Assembly (NCBI GenBank): GCA_029563075.1
Contig: JAKQTN010000065.1
Location: 1 to 61,763, forward strand
Direction: 5' to 3'
From: Pseudomonadota bacterium
GTDB taxonomy: Bacteria; Pseudomonadota; Gammaproteobacteria; Burkholderiales; Methylophilaceae
Length of the DNA: 61,763 bases
Shown here: piece after piece, positions 17,753 through 27,004 of the stretch
Layout of the letters: each line of letters begins with the position of its first letter
Numbering within the stretch: the stretch's first letter is position 1
Notes under the pieces: model-generated
Databases searched by the model: none
What the model saw: only the letters and a program-made list of their open reading frames with translations
Told to the model about the DNA's origin: nothing
Made by a program: the position numbers and the translations under genes

Positions 17753-17779
17753 AAAAAAGGCGCCTAAGGCGCCTTTTTT
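17753..17779. terminator. Bidirectional terminator
   Basis: AAAAAAGGCGCC-TAA-GGCGCCTTTTTT forms a near-perfect stem with A and T tails. It lies between the convergent 17320-17739 gene and mscL and can serve both. Confidence 0.88.
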
Positions 17780-17797
17780 ATTGCATGTATCTCTAAA

Positions 17798-18211
17798 TTA
17801 TTTTTTTAGCGAATCACGAATTTCACGCAACAGAACAACATCTTCTGGAGTTGGCGCTGGTGCTGGAGGCGGTTCTGCTTTTTTCATTCGGTTCATCATT
17901 TTAACCAATTGAAAAATAACAAAAGCCAGGATAATAAAATTGATTGCAATCGTAATAAAGTTGCCGTATGCCAATACTGAGCCAGCTTTTTTGGCTTCTG
18001 CTAACGCCAAGCCTGCAGGTTGTCCACTTAAGGCCACATACATGTTTGAGAAATCAACATTGCCGATAATTTTACCAACGACAGGCATGATGATATCACC
18101 CACCAATGAATCTACTATTTTGCCAAACGCGCCTCCGATAATCACACCGACAGCTAAATCCATCACATTGCCTTTAAGGGCAAATTCCTTAAATTCCGAC
18201 ATCATGCTCAT
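17798..18211 (-). CDS. mscL: Large-conductance mechanosensitive channel MscL
   Basis: The 137-residue inner-membrane channel opens on hypo-osmotic shock. The N-terminal amphipathic [21 protein letters not shown]1 ([13 protein letters not shown]), TM2 ([20 protein letters not shown]) and the cytoplasmic helix are all present. A Pro/Ala linker ([12 protein letters not shown]) precedes the helix. I chose the ATG at 18211 because GAGGAG lies 7 bases upstream. The frame is open further up but that part is not MscL-like. Confidence 0.95.
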   Translation of the reverse strand: MSMMSEFKEFALKGNVMDLAVGVIIGGAFGKIVDSLVGDIIMPVVGKIIGNVDFSNMYVALSGQPAGLALAEAKKAGSVLAYGNFITIAINFIILAFVIFQLVKMMNRMKKAEPPPAPAPTPEDVVLLREIRDSLKK

Positions 18212-18380
18212 TCTTATTCTCCTCAAATTATTTTGTTGGAAATACGATACCGCATATGAAATATAGAACTTTACGTTGCTGGGTGTCAACAACTAATCCA
18301 AACCCCACTGCTGCATTTTTTGCAGAAAGGCGGTACAAGAACGTACAATCGCGCTTAATGAATTGTTGATGTACCACACT

Positions 18381-19886
18381 ATGCTAAAAATAATTAGTAA
18401 CACACTGCCGTTTTTAATTGCATTGATTCTGGGCGCTACAACCGTTTTAGGTTTCGCGCCGTTTTATATCTTCCCCGCGGCCATACTTTCACTCGCCGGG
18501 CTATGTTATTTATGGATTAAAGCAGGGAACCCAAAAGCCGCATTCAAGCTGGGTTTTGCGTTTGGCTTAGGGCTTTATATCGTAGGTATTTACTGGATTT
18601 ACATCAGCCTGCACGATTTTGGCGGCATGCCTTGGTGGTTCGCAGGTTTTTCCACGTTCTGCCTGTGCGCGTTTATGGCATTATTTCCGGCTTTGGTGGG
18701 CTGGCTGAGCAAATGGTTTGGCTCGCCTTTAATCAGCATCCCCGTTTTTTGGGGTCTGAGTGATTGGATCCGTAGCTGGATATTTACAGGATTCCCCTGG
18801 CTGACAATGGGTTACAGCCAAGTGCCGCATAGCCCACTGGCTGGCTTTATGCCGATTATTGGGGTGTACGGCGTTTCAGTCATTACTGTATTTATAGCCG
18901 CATTAATCGCTTATTGGCTAGCAAATCGGCAGAAAAGCCTAGTTTGGAAACGCAATGCCATTGCTGCATTTGTACTAATCATTGTTGCTGGCGGCGTATT
19001 GAAAGCCATGGAATGGACAAGGCCTGACGGCAAGCCAATCAGCGTGGCATTGTTGCAGGGCAATATCGCACAAAATGAAAAATGGTCGCCAGAAACCGCT
19101 CAAGGCACTATTAACCAATATATTACAATGTCGAAAGCCAGCAAAGCCGAACTCATTATATTGCCGGAGACTGCACTACCAGTGATCTCCAGCCAATTAG
19201 ACCCTGACATAGTAGATACGCTGAGCACCCATGCCAAACAAAACAACGGGGATTTGCTGGTGGGCATGGTGGAATACAACGACAAAACTGGCGAATATTT
19301 TAATAGCGCGCTGAGTTTTGGCAGCGCGCCTACACAAACTTATTCTAAAAATCATTTGGTGCCATTTGGTGAATTTATTCCACTAAAGCAGGTGTTTGGC
19401 TGGGTCTATCGCGATTGGCTCCATATGCCGCTCAGCGATTTGTCGCGCGGCGGAAAGTATCAAAAACCGATGCAACTGGCCAACCAGAAAGTAGCCGTCA
19501 ACATCTGTTACGAAGATGTATTTGGCGAGGAAATCATCCGCCAGCTGCCTGAAGCGACGCTACTCGTGAACATCAGCAACGACGCCTGGTATGGCACTTC
19601 CTATGCGGCAGATCAGCACATGCAATTTTCACAGGCACGCGCACTGGAAACAGGCCGCATGATGCTGCGCGCCACTAATACCGGCGCCACCGCCAGTATA
19701 GACCCGTATGGCTACATCTTGGCCCACGCGCCGCATTTCACAAAAGCCACGCTGAATATCCAGGCGCAAGGCTACACGGGCAGCACACCTTACATTCGCT
19801 GGGGCAACTGGCTGTTTTTGCTGTTTTGCTTATCTGGATTAGGATTTTTGCTATATAAAACTTATTACTTAGCAAAAAACCGTTGA
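18381..19886 (+). CDS. lnt: Apolipoprotein N-acyltransferase
   Basis: This is an inner-membrane enzyme of about 501 residues that N-acylates lipoproteins. Several transmembrane helices fill the first ~215 residues, followed by a nitrilase-like domain with a Glu in LPETALP, a Lys in KNHLVPFGEFIP, and the catalytic Cys in NICYEDVFGEE. The C-terminal helix is near residue 485. The start is uncertain: ATGs at 18369 and 18381 are both in frame. It is the expected last member of the ybeY-corC-lnt set, but here a small exported protein and mscL lie between corC and lnt. Its last 22 bp overlap the convergent czcA. Confidence 0.93.
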   Translation: MLKIISNTLPFLIALILGATTVLGFAPFYIFPAAILSLAGLCYLWIKAGNPKAAFKLGFAFGLGLYIVGIYWIYISLHDFGGMPWWFAGFSTFCLCAFMALFPALVGWLSKWFGSPLISIPVFWGLSDWIRSWIFTGFPWLTMGYSQVPHSPLAGFMPIIGVYGVSVITVFIAALIAYWLANRQKSLVWKRNAIAAFVLIIVAGGVLKAMEWTRPDGKPISVALLQGNIAQNEKWSPETAQGTINQYITMSKASKAELIILPETALPVISSQLDPDIVDTLSTHAKQNNGDLLVGMVEYNDKTGEYFNSALSFGSAPTQTYSKNHLVPFGEFIPLKQVFGWVYRDWLHMPLSDLSRGGKYQKPMQLANQKVAVNICYEDVFGEEIIRQLPEATLLVNISNDAWYGTSYAADQHMQFSQARALETGRMMLRATNTGATASIDPYGYILAHAPHFTKATLNIQAQGYTGSTPYIRWGNWLFLLFCLSGLGFLLYKTYYLAKNR

Positions 19887-22800
19887 TACAAAATCGGCAA
19901 TATAATCAGTGTCAGCAAGGTGCTGGTTACCAAGCCACCAATGACTACAATCGCTAGCGGGCGTTGGATTTCAGAACCTGGGCCTGTGGCAAATAGCAAG
20001 GGAATCAAACCAAATGCGGTAATGCTTGCAGTCATCAATACTGGGCGCAACCGCCGTTTTGCACCTTCAAACGCGATTAAGGCTTTATCCACGCCTTCGT
20101 ATTCAAGCTGATTAAAATAACTCATCATCACTACCCCATTGAGCACCGCAATTCCAAGCAGCGCAATAAATCCAACAGAGGCTGGCACAGAAAGATACTC
20201 GCCCGAAATCCACAAAGCAAACACACCGCCTATCATTGCAAATGGAATATTGGACAAAATAAGTACTGCTTCTTTCATGGAGCCAAAAGTAAGAAATAAC
20301 AACAAAAATACCAAGCCGATTGAAATCGGCACCACAATGCCCAGACGTGCGGCTGCGCGTTGCTGGTTCTCAAACTGCCCGCCCCATTTCAGCCAGTAAC
20401 CTTCCGGCATGCTCACTTGCGCTGTCACTTTTTGCCTGGCTTCTTCTACGAAGCCCACCAGATCACGTCCTTCCACATTGGCGGTAACAACCACCATGCG
20501 GATGCCGCGTTCACGGTCGATTTTCACCGGACCTTCAATGCGCTCTAATTTGGCGACTGAAGTCAATGGCACATTTGTGCCGTTCGGCAAAGTAAGCAGT
20601 AAACTACCAAACTCCGCTGGCGATAGCCTCACATCTTGACTGCCGCGCAACAGCACAGGGGTTCTGCGCGCACCTTCCTGAACAACGCCTAGTACCTTGC
20701 CTTCCAATTGCGCCTGCAGAATCTGGTTGATGTCGCTCACACTAAAGCCCAGCCTGCCAGCCGCCAGTCTATCCACCTTGATTTGTAAGTATTGAATGCC
20801 GCTATTTTGCGGAGTATAGACGTCTTGGCTACCCTTAATCGACTCTAGTACTTTGATGATTTTCTGCGCCTTTTCATCCAGCATGGCCAAATCGCTTCCA
20901 AAGATCTTAATTGCCAAATCGCCGCGCACACCCAGTATCATCTCGTTCACACGCATATCAATCGGCTGGGTAAAGCTGTAATCCACACCAGGAATGTTGT
21001 CCATCACTTTGCGCAGCGCTACTAACAATTCGTCTTTGCTTTGCATACGCCATTTTTCGTGCGGTTTTAGCACTAAAAACGTATCGGTCTGGTTGAGCCC
21101 CATCGGGTCTAAACCCAACTCGTCCGAACCCGCGCGCGCATAAATCCCCTCTATTTCAGGCACCTGCTTCATCAATTCACGCTGAATAGCCAAATCAGTC
21201 GTTGCACTTTGCTGCAGGGTAATAGATGGTAATTTTTCTACCCCGATAATAATATCGCCTTCATCCATCACCGGCATAAAGGTTTTACCAATTTGGGTGT
21301 AGGCCAGACCCGTCAACACCAATAACACCAATGCCGCAACAATCATTTTTTTACTGTTACGCATGGCTTTTTGTAGTGCGGGCGCGTAAATGGCACCAAG
21401 TTTACGCACCAACCAAGGCTCCTCTTCATGCCGATCATTAATCAAAAAAGAAGCTAGGACTGGGATGACTGTAAGCGACAGTGCCAGCGAACCGGCTAAT
21501 GCGAAAATAATTGTCATTGCAACGGGTGAAAATAATTTGCCTTCCAGGCCTTCCAGCGTGAGCAAAGGTAAAAACACCGTGATAATAATGACAATGCCTG
21601 CCGAAACAGGCAAACTCACCTCGCGCATAGCTGCTAAAATAATACTGAGTTTGGATGACACATGCTTTTTAGGCGCATGTGCCATGTGCGAGACAATATT
21701 CTCCACTACCACCACGGCAGAATCTACCAGCATACCAATGGCAATGGCCAGCCCGCCTAAACTCATAAGGTTGGCCGACATGCCAAAGTGCTTCATGAGT
21801 AAAAATGTACTCAATACCGATAAAGGCAAAATACAAGCAATGGTGAGGGCGGCGCGCAGGTTTCCCAAAAACAGCACCAACAGAATAATCACCAGCACCA
21901 CTGCTTCCATCAAGGCTTTATTAACAGTATTAACAGCGCGTTCAACCAAATTACCACGGTCGTAAAACACATAGGTGGTCACGCCTTTGGGCAAGGTAGG
22001 CGCAATTTCTGCCAACTTTGCACGCACCCCTTCCACCACATCGCGCGCATTTGCACCACGCAAACCCAGCACCAAGCCTTCCACTGCCTCACCTTTGCCG
22101 TTACTGGTGACTGCGCCGTAACGCGTCAGTTCGCCGATGCGCACCTCGGCAATGTCGGCGATACGCACAGGCACACCGTTATCGCTGCGAATCACAGTGT
22201 CTTTCACATCGTCTATTGTTTTGAAGGCCCCTTCTGAACGCACCAATAAAGACTCTTCACCATCACTTAAGCGCCCGGCGCCATCGTTACGGTTATTTTC
22301 ACTAATAGCTTCTTGCAGCGAATTAAGCGATACCCCACGCGCATACATGCGTGCATTGTCTGGCACGATTTCAAACGTGCGTACCAAGCCACCCAGTGCA
22401 TTGACATCGGCCACGCCTGGCACAGTTCTAAGCTGTGGGCGGATGACCCAATCAAGCAGACTGCGTTTTTCTTGCAAACTCAGACTGTCAGATTCCACAG
22501 TAAACATAAACATTTCGCCCAGCGGCGTGGTCATGGGGGCAATGCCTCCAGAAATATCAGCTGGCAAGTTCGCCCAAACACTACTCAACCGCTCCGATAC
22601 CTGCTGGCGCGCCCAATAAATATCAGTGCCATCTTCAAAATCCACCGTAATATCGGTGAGCGCATATTTCGCCACTGCCCGCAACCCCACCTGTTTAGGA
22701 ATACCCAGCATTTCCACCTCAATCGGCGCGGTGATGCGTGATTCCACCTCTTCTGGCGTCATACCGGGCGATTTAATAATGATTTTGACTTGCGTAGATG

Positions 22801-22927
22801 ACACATCGGGGAACGCATCAATCGGCAATGAATGGTAGGCAAAATAGCCCAGAATGCACAAAATAAGTGCCGCTAACGACACCATGATGCGCTGTTTTAA
22901 TGAAAATTCGATGAGTTTATCTAGCAT
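19865..22927 (-). CDS. czcA: Heavy-metal efflux RND pump (CzcA/CusA family)
   Basis: The 1020-residue inner-membrane pump is of the heavy-metal-efflux RND class. It has twelve transmembrane helices in two halves, DVSSTQVKI near residue 38, the DFEDGTDIYWARQQVSERL signature near 97, and the charged MLVDSAVVVVENI segment in TM4. It exports metal cations across both membranes together with the adaptor and outer-membrane genes upstream. The metal cannot be settled from sequence. It is the last gene of a four-gene minus-strand operon. Confidence 0.93.
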   Translation of the reverse strand: MLDKLIEFSLKQRIMVSLAALILCILGYFAYHSLPIDAFPDVSSTQVKIIIKSPGMTPEEVESRITAPIEVEMLGIPKQVGLRAVAKYALTDITVDFEDGTDIYWARQQVSERLSSVWANLPADISGGIAPMTTPLGEMFMFTVESDSLSLQEKRSLLDWVIRPQLRTVPGVADVNALGGLVRTFEIVPDNARMYARGVSLNSLQEAISENNRNDGAGRLSDGEESLLVRSEGAFKTIDDVKDTVIRSDNGVPVRIADIAEVRIGELTRYGAVTSNGKGEAVEGLVLGLRGANARDVVEGVRAKLAEIAPTLPKGVTTYVFYDRGNLVERAVNTVNKALMEAVVLVIILLVLFLGNLRAALTIACILPLSVLSTFLLMKHFGMSANLMSLGGLAIAIGMLVDSAVVVVENIVSHMAHAPKKHVSSKLSIILAAMREVSLPVSAGIVIIITVFLPLLTLEGLEGKLFSPVAMTIIFALAGSLALSLTVIPVLASFLINDRHEEEPWLVRKLGAIYAPALQKAMRNSKKMIVAALVLLVLTGLAYTQIGKTFMPVMDEGDIIIGVEKLPSITLQQSATTDLAIQRELMKQVPEIEGIYARAGSDELGLDPMGLNQTDTFLVLKPHEKWRMQSKDELLVALRKVMDNIPGVDYSFTQPIDMRVNEMILGVRGDLAIKIFGSDLAMLDEKAQKIIKVLESIKGSQDVYTPQNSGIQYLQIKVDRLAAGRLGFSVSDINQILQAQLEGKVLGVVQEGARRTPVLLRGSQDVRLSPAEFGSLLLTLPNGTNVPLTSVAKLERIEGPVKIDRERGIRMVVVTANVEGRDLVGFVEEARQKVTAQVSMPEGYWLKWGGQFENQQRAAARLGIVVPISIGLVFLLLFLTFGSMKEAVLILSNIPFAMIGGVFALWISGEYLSVPASVGFIALLGIAVLNGVVMMSYFNQLEYEGVDKALIAFEGAKRRLRPVLMTASITAFGLIPLLFATGPGSEIQRPLAIVVIGGLVTSTLLTLIILPILYQRFFAK

Positions 22928-22964
22928 TTGGGCACCTCTAAAAATTCTTTATGATTGATGCACA

Positions 22965-24050
22965 TCATTCGCCCCCACCCATACCTAGCCAAACACCTTT
23001 AAGTGCCGCCAAACCTGTTACCGCAATTTTTTCTTGCCCTTTAAAATCACCTTGCACCAGCGTATTGCCGCCTTGCTCGGAGAGAATCATCACCGGCACA
23101 GTTTCAAAGCCTTTGACTGTTTGCTTAAACACCACGGTTTGCTTGCCACTTCGGACGATTGCAGCGCTTGGCAAAGCAAAGCTTTGTGCTTGCGCCTGTA
23201 TTTGAATTTCTGCCTCAACAAACTGCCCCAAAGCCAGATTTTCTGCGCCTTGTTGTACTTCAGCACGCACTTGCATGGTCTGGCTCGCTTTATTGACGCT
23301 GCGCATAACAGTAATCACCTTGCCGCTGGCATGCATTTTTGGCACATTCACTAACATACCCTTTTTAAGCTGCATCGCAGCATCAATAGGCACGTTAATC
23401 TCCAACCACAATGGGTCCAACTTGGCAATTTTATATAAAGGCATTGCGCTATCTACACGCTGCCCAACACTTACCATTTGCTCAATTATTTGTCCGTTAA
23501 TAGGTGAAACAATTGCCATACCGCTTTGCAAGCCTTTTGCACTATTGAGGCGATTAATTGCCTCGTCATTCATGCCAGCCAAGCGCAATGCCTGTTTTTT
23601 CTCAGCTAAAGATGCACTCAATTCTTCATGCGCGCTTTGTGTTTCAAGATAACGTCTCTGCGAAATAATGCCATCTTTCAGCAATTCACTATCTCTGGCT
23701 AATGCGCTAGCCGCCAGCTTCTTTTTAGTTTGCACTTGCAGATATTCTCCCTGCAATCCCACCAAATCCGGACTGCTTAAATGGGCAATCACCTGGCCTT
23801 TTTTCACCTCCTGCCCTGTCGCCACATGCATTACATCAATCAACCCTTGCTGTGGCGCGCTGATAATGCGCACTTGCGTGGTTGGAATGACCACTTCGGC
23901 CGTGTATTTGCTCGATAGCGCAGCAGCTTTGGAATTAAGGGCGGCCAGCTTGATTTGCATGCCCTGCAGCTGCGATTTACTTAAAATGATGTCATCTGCA
24001 GATGCTATTTGATATGACAACAACAAAACTGCAATTAATAGTTTATTCAT
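22965..24050 (-). CDS. czcB: Periplasmic adaptor of the metal efflux pump (CzcB-like)
   Basis: The 361-residue membrane-fusion protein has an N-terminal signal peptide (about 1-18), a lipoyl-like half (PQQGLIDVMHVATGQEVKKGQVIAHL), a coiled-coil hairpin (about 105-165), and beta-barrel and membrane-proximal parts to the end. It joins the RND pump to the outer-membrane channel. The czcA start lies 37 bp downstream. Between it and czcC is a 141-bp gap filled by a palindromic repeat (24069-24194). Confidence 0.9.
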   Translation of the reverse strand: MNKLLIAVLLLSYQIASADDIILSKSQLQGMQIKLAALNSKAAALSSKYTAEVVIPTTQVRIISAPQQGLIDVMHVATGQEVKKGQVIAHLSSPDLVGLQGEYLQVQTKKKLAASALARDSELLKDGIISQRRYLETQSAHEELSASLAEKKQALRLAGMNDEAINRLNSAKGLQSGMAIVSPINGQIIEQMVSVGQRVDSAMPLYKIAKLDPLWLEINVPIDAAMQLKKGMLVNVPKMHASGKVITVMRSVNKASQTMQVRAEVQQGAENLALGQFVEAEIQIQAQAQSFALPSAAIVRSGKQTVVFKQTVKGFETVPVMILSEQGGNTLVQGDFKGQEKIAVTGLAALKGVWLGMGGGE

Positions 24051-24068
24051 ATTAACCTCTATAAATTC

Positions 24069-24194
24069 TAAAACTCAGAAATTTGGTATGCAGCGCAAGG
24101 CGCACGGAACGCAGAACCCAAGATAGTACGTAGTTGTACAGCGGGGGAGCGAGTACCGAGCAACGCAGCGATGCGTCCAAAGAGTGAGTTTTCA
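24069..24194. repeat. Palindromic 126-bp interspersed element
   Basis: The ends are imperfect inverted repeats: TAAAACTCAGAAATTTGG on the left and, on the other strand, TGAAAACTCACTCTTTGG on the right. They extend inward through a CGCAGCG-like segment. The centre has GTAC-GTAGTT-GTAC. The element fills the czcB-czcC gap and its right end supplies the TGA stop codon of czcC. It looks like a dispersed hairpin repeat (REP- or MITE-like); no coding sequence is seen. Confidence 0.65.
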
Positions 24195-25460
24195 TGGAAG
24201 AACCCCTACGGCCTGGTTATATCTCGCTATATCCCACTTCACCTGCAATTGGCGATTGGTATAGCTGCGTTCAGTTTCAAATGTTTGGGATTGAATACGT
24301 AGCAAGCTAGTTAAATCCAGTTCGCCCAGGGTATAAGCTTTTTGGGCTAATTCAGCACTTTTTTTAGCGATTTCCAGTTGTTGCGAAGCGATTTCAAGCT
24401 CTTTTTTACTTACGGATAAATTATGTTCAGCCTCGTGCATGGCCGCCTCTAGCGCAAAGCGCAAAGTTTCACGCTGACTTAACGCCTCACCTACCGCAAG
24501 CTCTGAAGCCGCTTGTAATGGCGCACTACGCACTGCGCTATCGAGCGGGATACGCACTCGCACGCCTACGCTTTGGTTATATTGATTATCAAATGCGCCT
24601 TGCGAGCTGCGCGCATTCAAAATCACCTGCATATTTTCGCGCTTTTCTACTTGCGTGAGGTCGCGCTCGCCATGCGCCAAAGTCACTTTAGATTCAGCCG
24701 CCAACCACAAAGGTGACTGCTCAAAACTATCCAGATCAGACTGCTTTTCTTCAAAACTTTCGGGGATTTCATTTAAGCCAGTCAGTATGGTGTAGCGAAA
24801 ACGCGCGTGCATCAGCTCGGCTTCGGCTCTTATAAGATTTTTTTGTGCCAGCAAAGTATCTTGCTGTACTAACATCAAGTCAGTTTTTGCTAACTCCCCC
24901 GCATTGAATGCTTTGCTTATATTAGCTTCCAAACGTTTTGCTTGCGTCATTTTTTGGCTATAAAGCGAAACCTCATTGCGGTTCCTCGCAATATCCCACA
25001 TTGCATCGCGCAATAAACCAGCGGCGTGCAAACTTAAACTTTCACGGTCTGCGCTTAAATTCTGCGCACTTAATTCAGCCACTTTTTCACGCGCGCCACG
25101 TTGCTTGGGTAACCACACAGGCAACTCAAGCTCAGCTTGCCAATCACGCTCGTTACGCCCACTGCCGATAGTATCATTCTGATGGTAAAGCGAAATCGCC
25201 GGCGCATGCGGCAGCATACTGTTCGCCATCGTTTCTTTAGCCTGCACATTAAAGGTTTTAGATTGCAAACTGAGTAACTGCGGCTGCCGCGCAACGGTTT
25301 TTTCCAGCACTTCGTGCAGGCTAAGATGCGGGTTTACTACCAGCACATCTACATGCACATCTGCCTCATGCTTGTCCTGCTCGTGTGTTACGGCATAGAT
25401 AGCTTGAGAATTCAATAGCATGCAAGCCGACAAAGCCACATACATAAAGGGGGTATTCAT
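24192..25460 (-). CDS. czcC: Outer-membrane efflux channel (CzcC/TolC family)
   Basis: The 422-residue outer-membrane factor has a signal peptide (about 1-23), then two TolC-type repeats rich in long helices. The second repeat carries AQKAYTLGELDLTSLLRIQ near residue 385. A short His/Asp-rich segment follows the signal peptide (HEQDKHEADVHVDV), which may bind metal. It is the second gene of the efflux operon. The last codon and TGA lie at the edge of the palindromic element at 24069-24194. Confidence 0.9.
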   Translation of the reverse strand: MNTPFMYVALSACMLLNSQAIYAVTHEQDKHEADVHVDVLVVNPHLSLHEVLEKTVARQPQLLSLQSKTFNVQAKETMANSMLPHAPAISLYHQNDTIGSGRNERDWQAELELPVWLPKQRGAREKVAELSAQNLSADRESLSLHAAGLLRDAMWDIARNRNEVSLYSQKMTQAKRLEANISKAFNAGELAKTDLMLVQQDTLLAQKNLIRAEAELMHARFRYTILTGLNEIPESFEEKQSDLDSFEQSPLWLAAESKVTLAHGERDLTQVEKRENMQVILNARSSQGAFDNQYNQSVGVRVRIPLDSAVRSAPLQAASELAVGEALSQRETLRFALEAAMHEAEHNLSVSKKELEIASQQLEIAKKSAELAQKAYTLGELDLTSLLRIQSQTFETERSYTNRQLQVKWDIARYNQAVGVLP

Positions 25461-25520
25461 ATTGCACTCCTAAAAATGAAACAAAAAACCTGGGACTAAT
25501 GCCCAAGTCAATTGAAAATT

Positions 25521-25907
25521 TTAGTAGTGTGGCGGTGCGCGTGGGTTTAAGCGCGTGCGCTCAAACCGAGGGGGAAGTTTGAATAATCGAGAATAAGGTA
25601 ACGCATGCCTTTGCTTAACTATAAGCGGCATCCACAACACCACTAACATCAGTGCTATGAGCAACTTAAAGCCACTATCTTGCGAAATAGCTTCACCTAA
25701 GCCAATCACGTACCCATGATAAGCAGCATCTTGAAGTGTGGGGAAAATATCTGGATGACCATGACCTGGATCATGCATGTGCATTGTTTGACTGCCATGT
25801 GCTGAGCTGCTGCCGACATGGGCGTGCATAAACGGCGAAATGGCTTGCAACAATACAAACCATAGCACCAATATTTTCAACAACCTTTTATGTTGGCCCA
25901 GTAACAT
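25521..25907 (-). CDS. His-rich membrane protein leading the efflux operon
   Basis: The protein has 128 residues. A hydrophobic N-terminal segment (about 10-26) is followed by a His/Met-rich loop with HAH, HMHDPGHGHPD and further His to residue 65. A second transmembrane segment (about 82-98) and a basic, Pro-rich tail come next. It lies 60 bp upstream of czcC on the same strand and is probably co-transcribed. Small His-rich proteins such as CzcI occupy a similar place in known metal-efflux operons, but I do not recognise sequence homology. It is likely a periplasm-facing metal sensor or chaperone (inference). The 158-bp gap to glyQ must contain divergent promoters. Confidence 0.62.
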   Translation of the reverse strand: MLLGQHKRLLKILVLWFVLLQAISPFMHAHVGSSSAHGSQTMHMHDPGHGHPDIFPTLQDAAYHGYVIGLGEAISQDSGFKLLIALMLVVLWMPLIVKQRHALPYSRLFKLPPRFERTRLNPRAPPHY

Positions 25908-26065
25908 ATGCTCAATTTAACAAAAAACCTTTAACAAAACAAATACTATTAAATTCAACCTCGTATTCAGGTAAAATTCAGGGACTTACAAGCAAGCCTG
26001 GTTTGTTGCAACTTACCGTCGGACATGGCTTACAAAAAATAGTTTTTTAATTTAGAAATATAATA

Positions 26066-27004
26066 ATGCTTACTTTTCAACAAATTATTCTTAATCTACA
26101 GGCTTATTGGGATAAACAAGGCTGCGCTTTGCTGCAGCCTTACGACATGGAAGTAGGTGCCGGCACTTCGCACACCGCCACTTTTTTGCGCTCACTTGGG
26201 CCAGAACCATGGAAAGCGGCCTACGTGCAGCCTAGCCGCCGCCCGAAAGATGGCCGCTACGGCGAAAACCCGAATCGGTTGCAGCATTATTACCAGTATC
26301 AAGTCGTGCTTAAACCAGCACCAGCGAAAATTCTGGATTTGTATTTAGGCTCATTGGAAGCACTTGGTTTCGACCTAAAAAAAAATGACATCCGTTTTGT
26401 AGAAGATGACTGGGAAAATCCGACGCTAGGTGCTTGGGGCCTGGGCTGGGAAGTCTGGCTTAACGGTATGGAAGTGACGCAATTCACCTATTTCCAGCAA
26501 GTCGGTGGCATTGATTGCAAACCGATTACCGGTGAAATCACCTATGGTTTGGAACGCCTTGCCATGTACCTGCAAGGTGTGGATAGCGTTTACGATTTAC
26601 AATATTCCGAAAATGTGAAATATGGCGATGTGTTCCACCAAAACGAGGTTGAGCAATCCACTTATAATTTTGAACATTCCGATGTGGATTTTCTATTTAC
26701 CGCATTTAGCGCGCACGAAAAACAAGCCAAACACCTCATGGAAAATCAGCTCGCTCTGCCTGCCTACGAACAAGTGCTTAAAGCAGCGCATACATTTAAC
26801 TTGCTGGATGCGCGCGGTGCAATCTCGGTGACAGAACGTGCTGCCTACATTGGCCGCATCCGCAATCTGGCACGTGCAGTTGCCGCGAGCTACCTGGATA
26901 GCCGGGCCAGACTTGGCTTCCCACTCGCCGCAAAAGAACGTGCGATTGAAGTGCTGGAGAAACTGACAAAAGAAAAATTAGAAAAAGAAAAGAAAGCAGC
27001 GTAA
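26066..27004 (+). CDS. glyQ: Glycyl-tRNA synthetase alpha subunit
   Basis: This 312-residue catalytic subunit of the alpha2beta2 glycyl-tRNA synthetase has the conserved starting motif [20 protein letters not shown]. It also has the class II aaRS motifs [19 protein letters not shown] and [19 protein letters not shown]. The Lys/Glu-rich C-terminal helix is usual. It overlaps glyS by one base (TAATG), so translation is coupled. Confidence 0.97.
   Translation: MLTFQQIILNLQAYWDKQGCALLQPYDMEVGAGTSHTATFLRSLGPEPWKAAYVQPSRRPKDGRYGENPNRLQHYYQYQVVLKPAPAKILDLYLGSLEALGFDLKKNDIRFVEDDWENPTLGAWGLGWEVWLNGMEVTQFTYFQQVGGIDCKPITGEITYGLERLAMYLQGVDSVYDLQYSENVKYGDVFHQNEVEQSTYNFEHSDVDFLFTAFSAHEKQAKHLMENQLALPAYEQVLKAAHTFNLLDARGAISVTERAAYIGRIRNLARAVAASYLDSRARLGFPLAAKERAIEVLEKLTKEKLEKEKKAA

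Noticed and set aside
21390-22741. Several long plus-strand frames over czcA
   Set aside because: They are shadows of a well-conserved RND pump on the minus strand.
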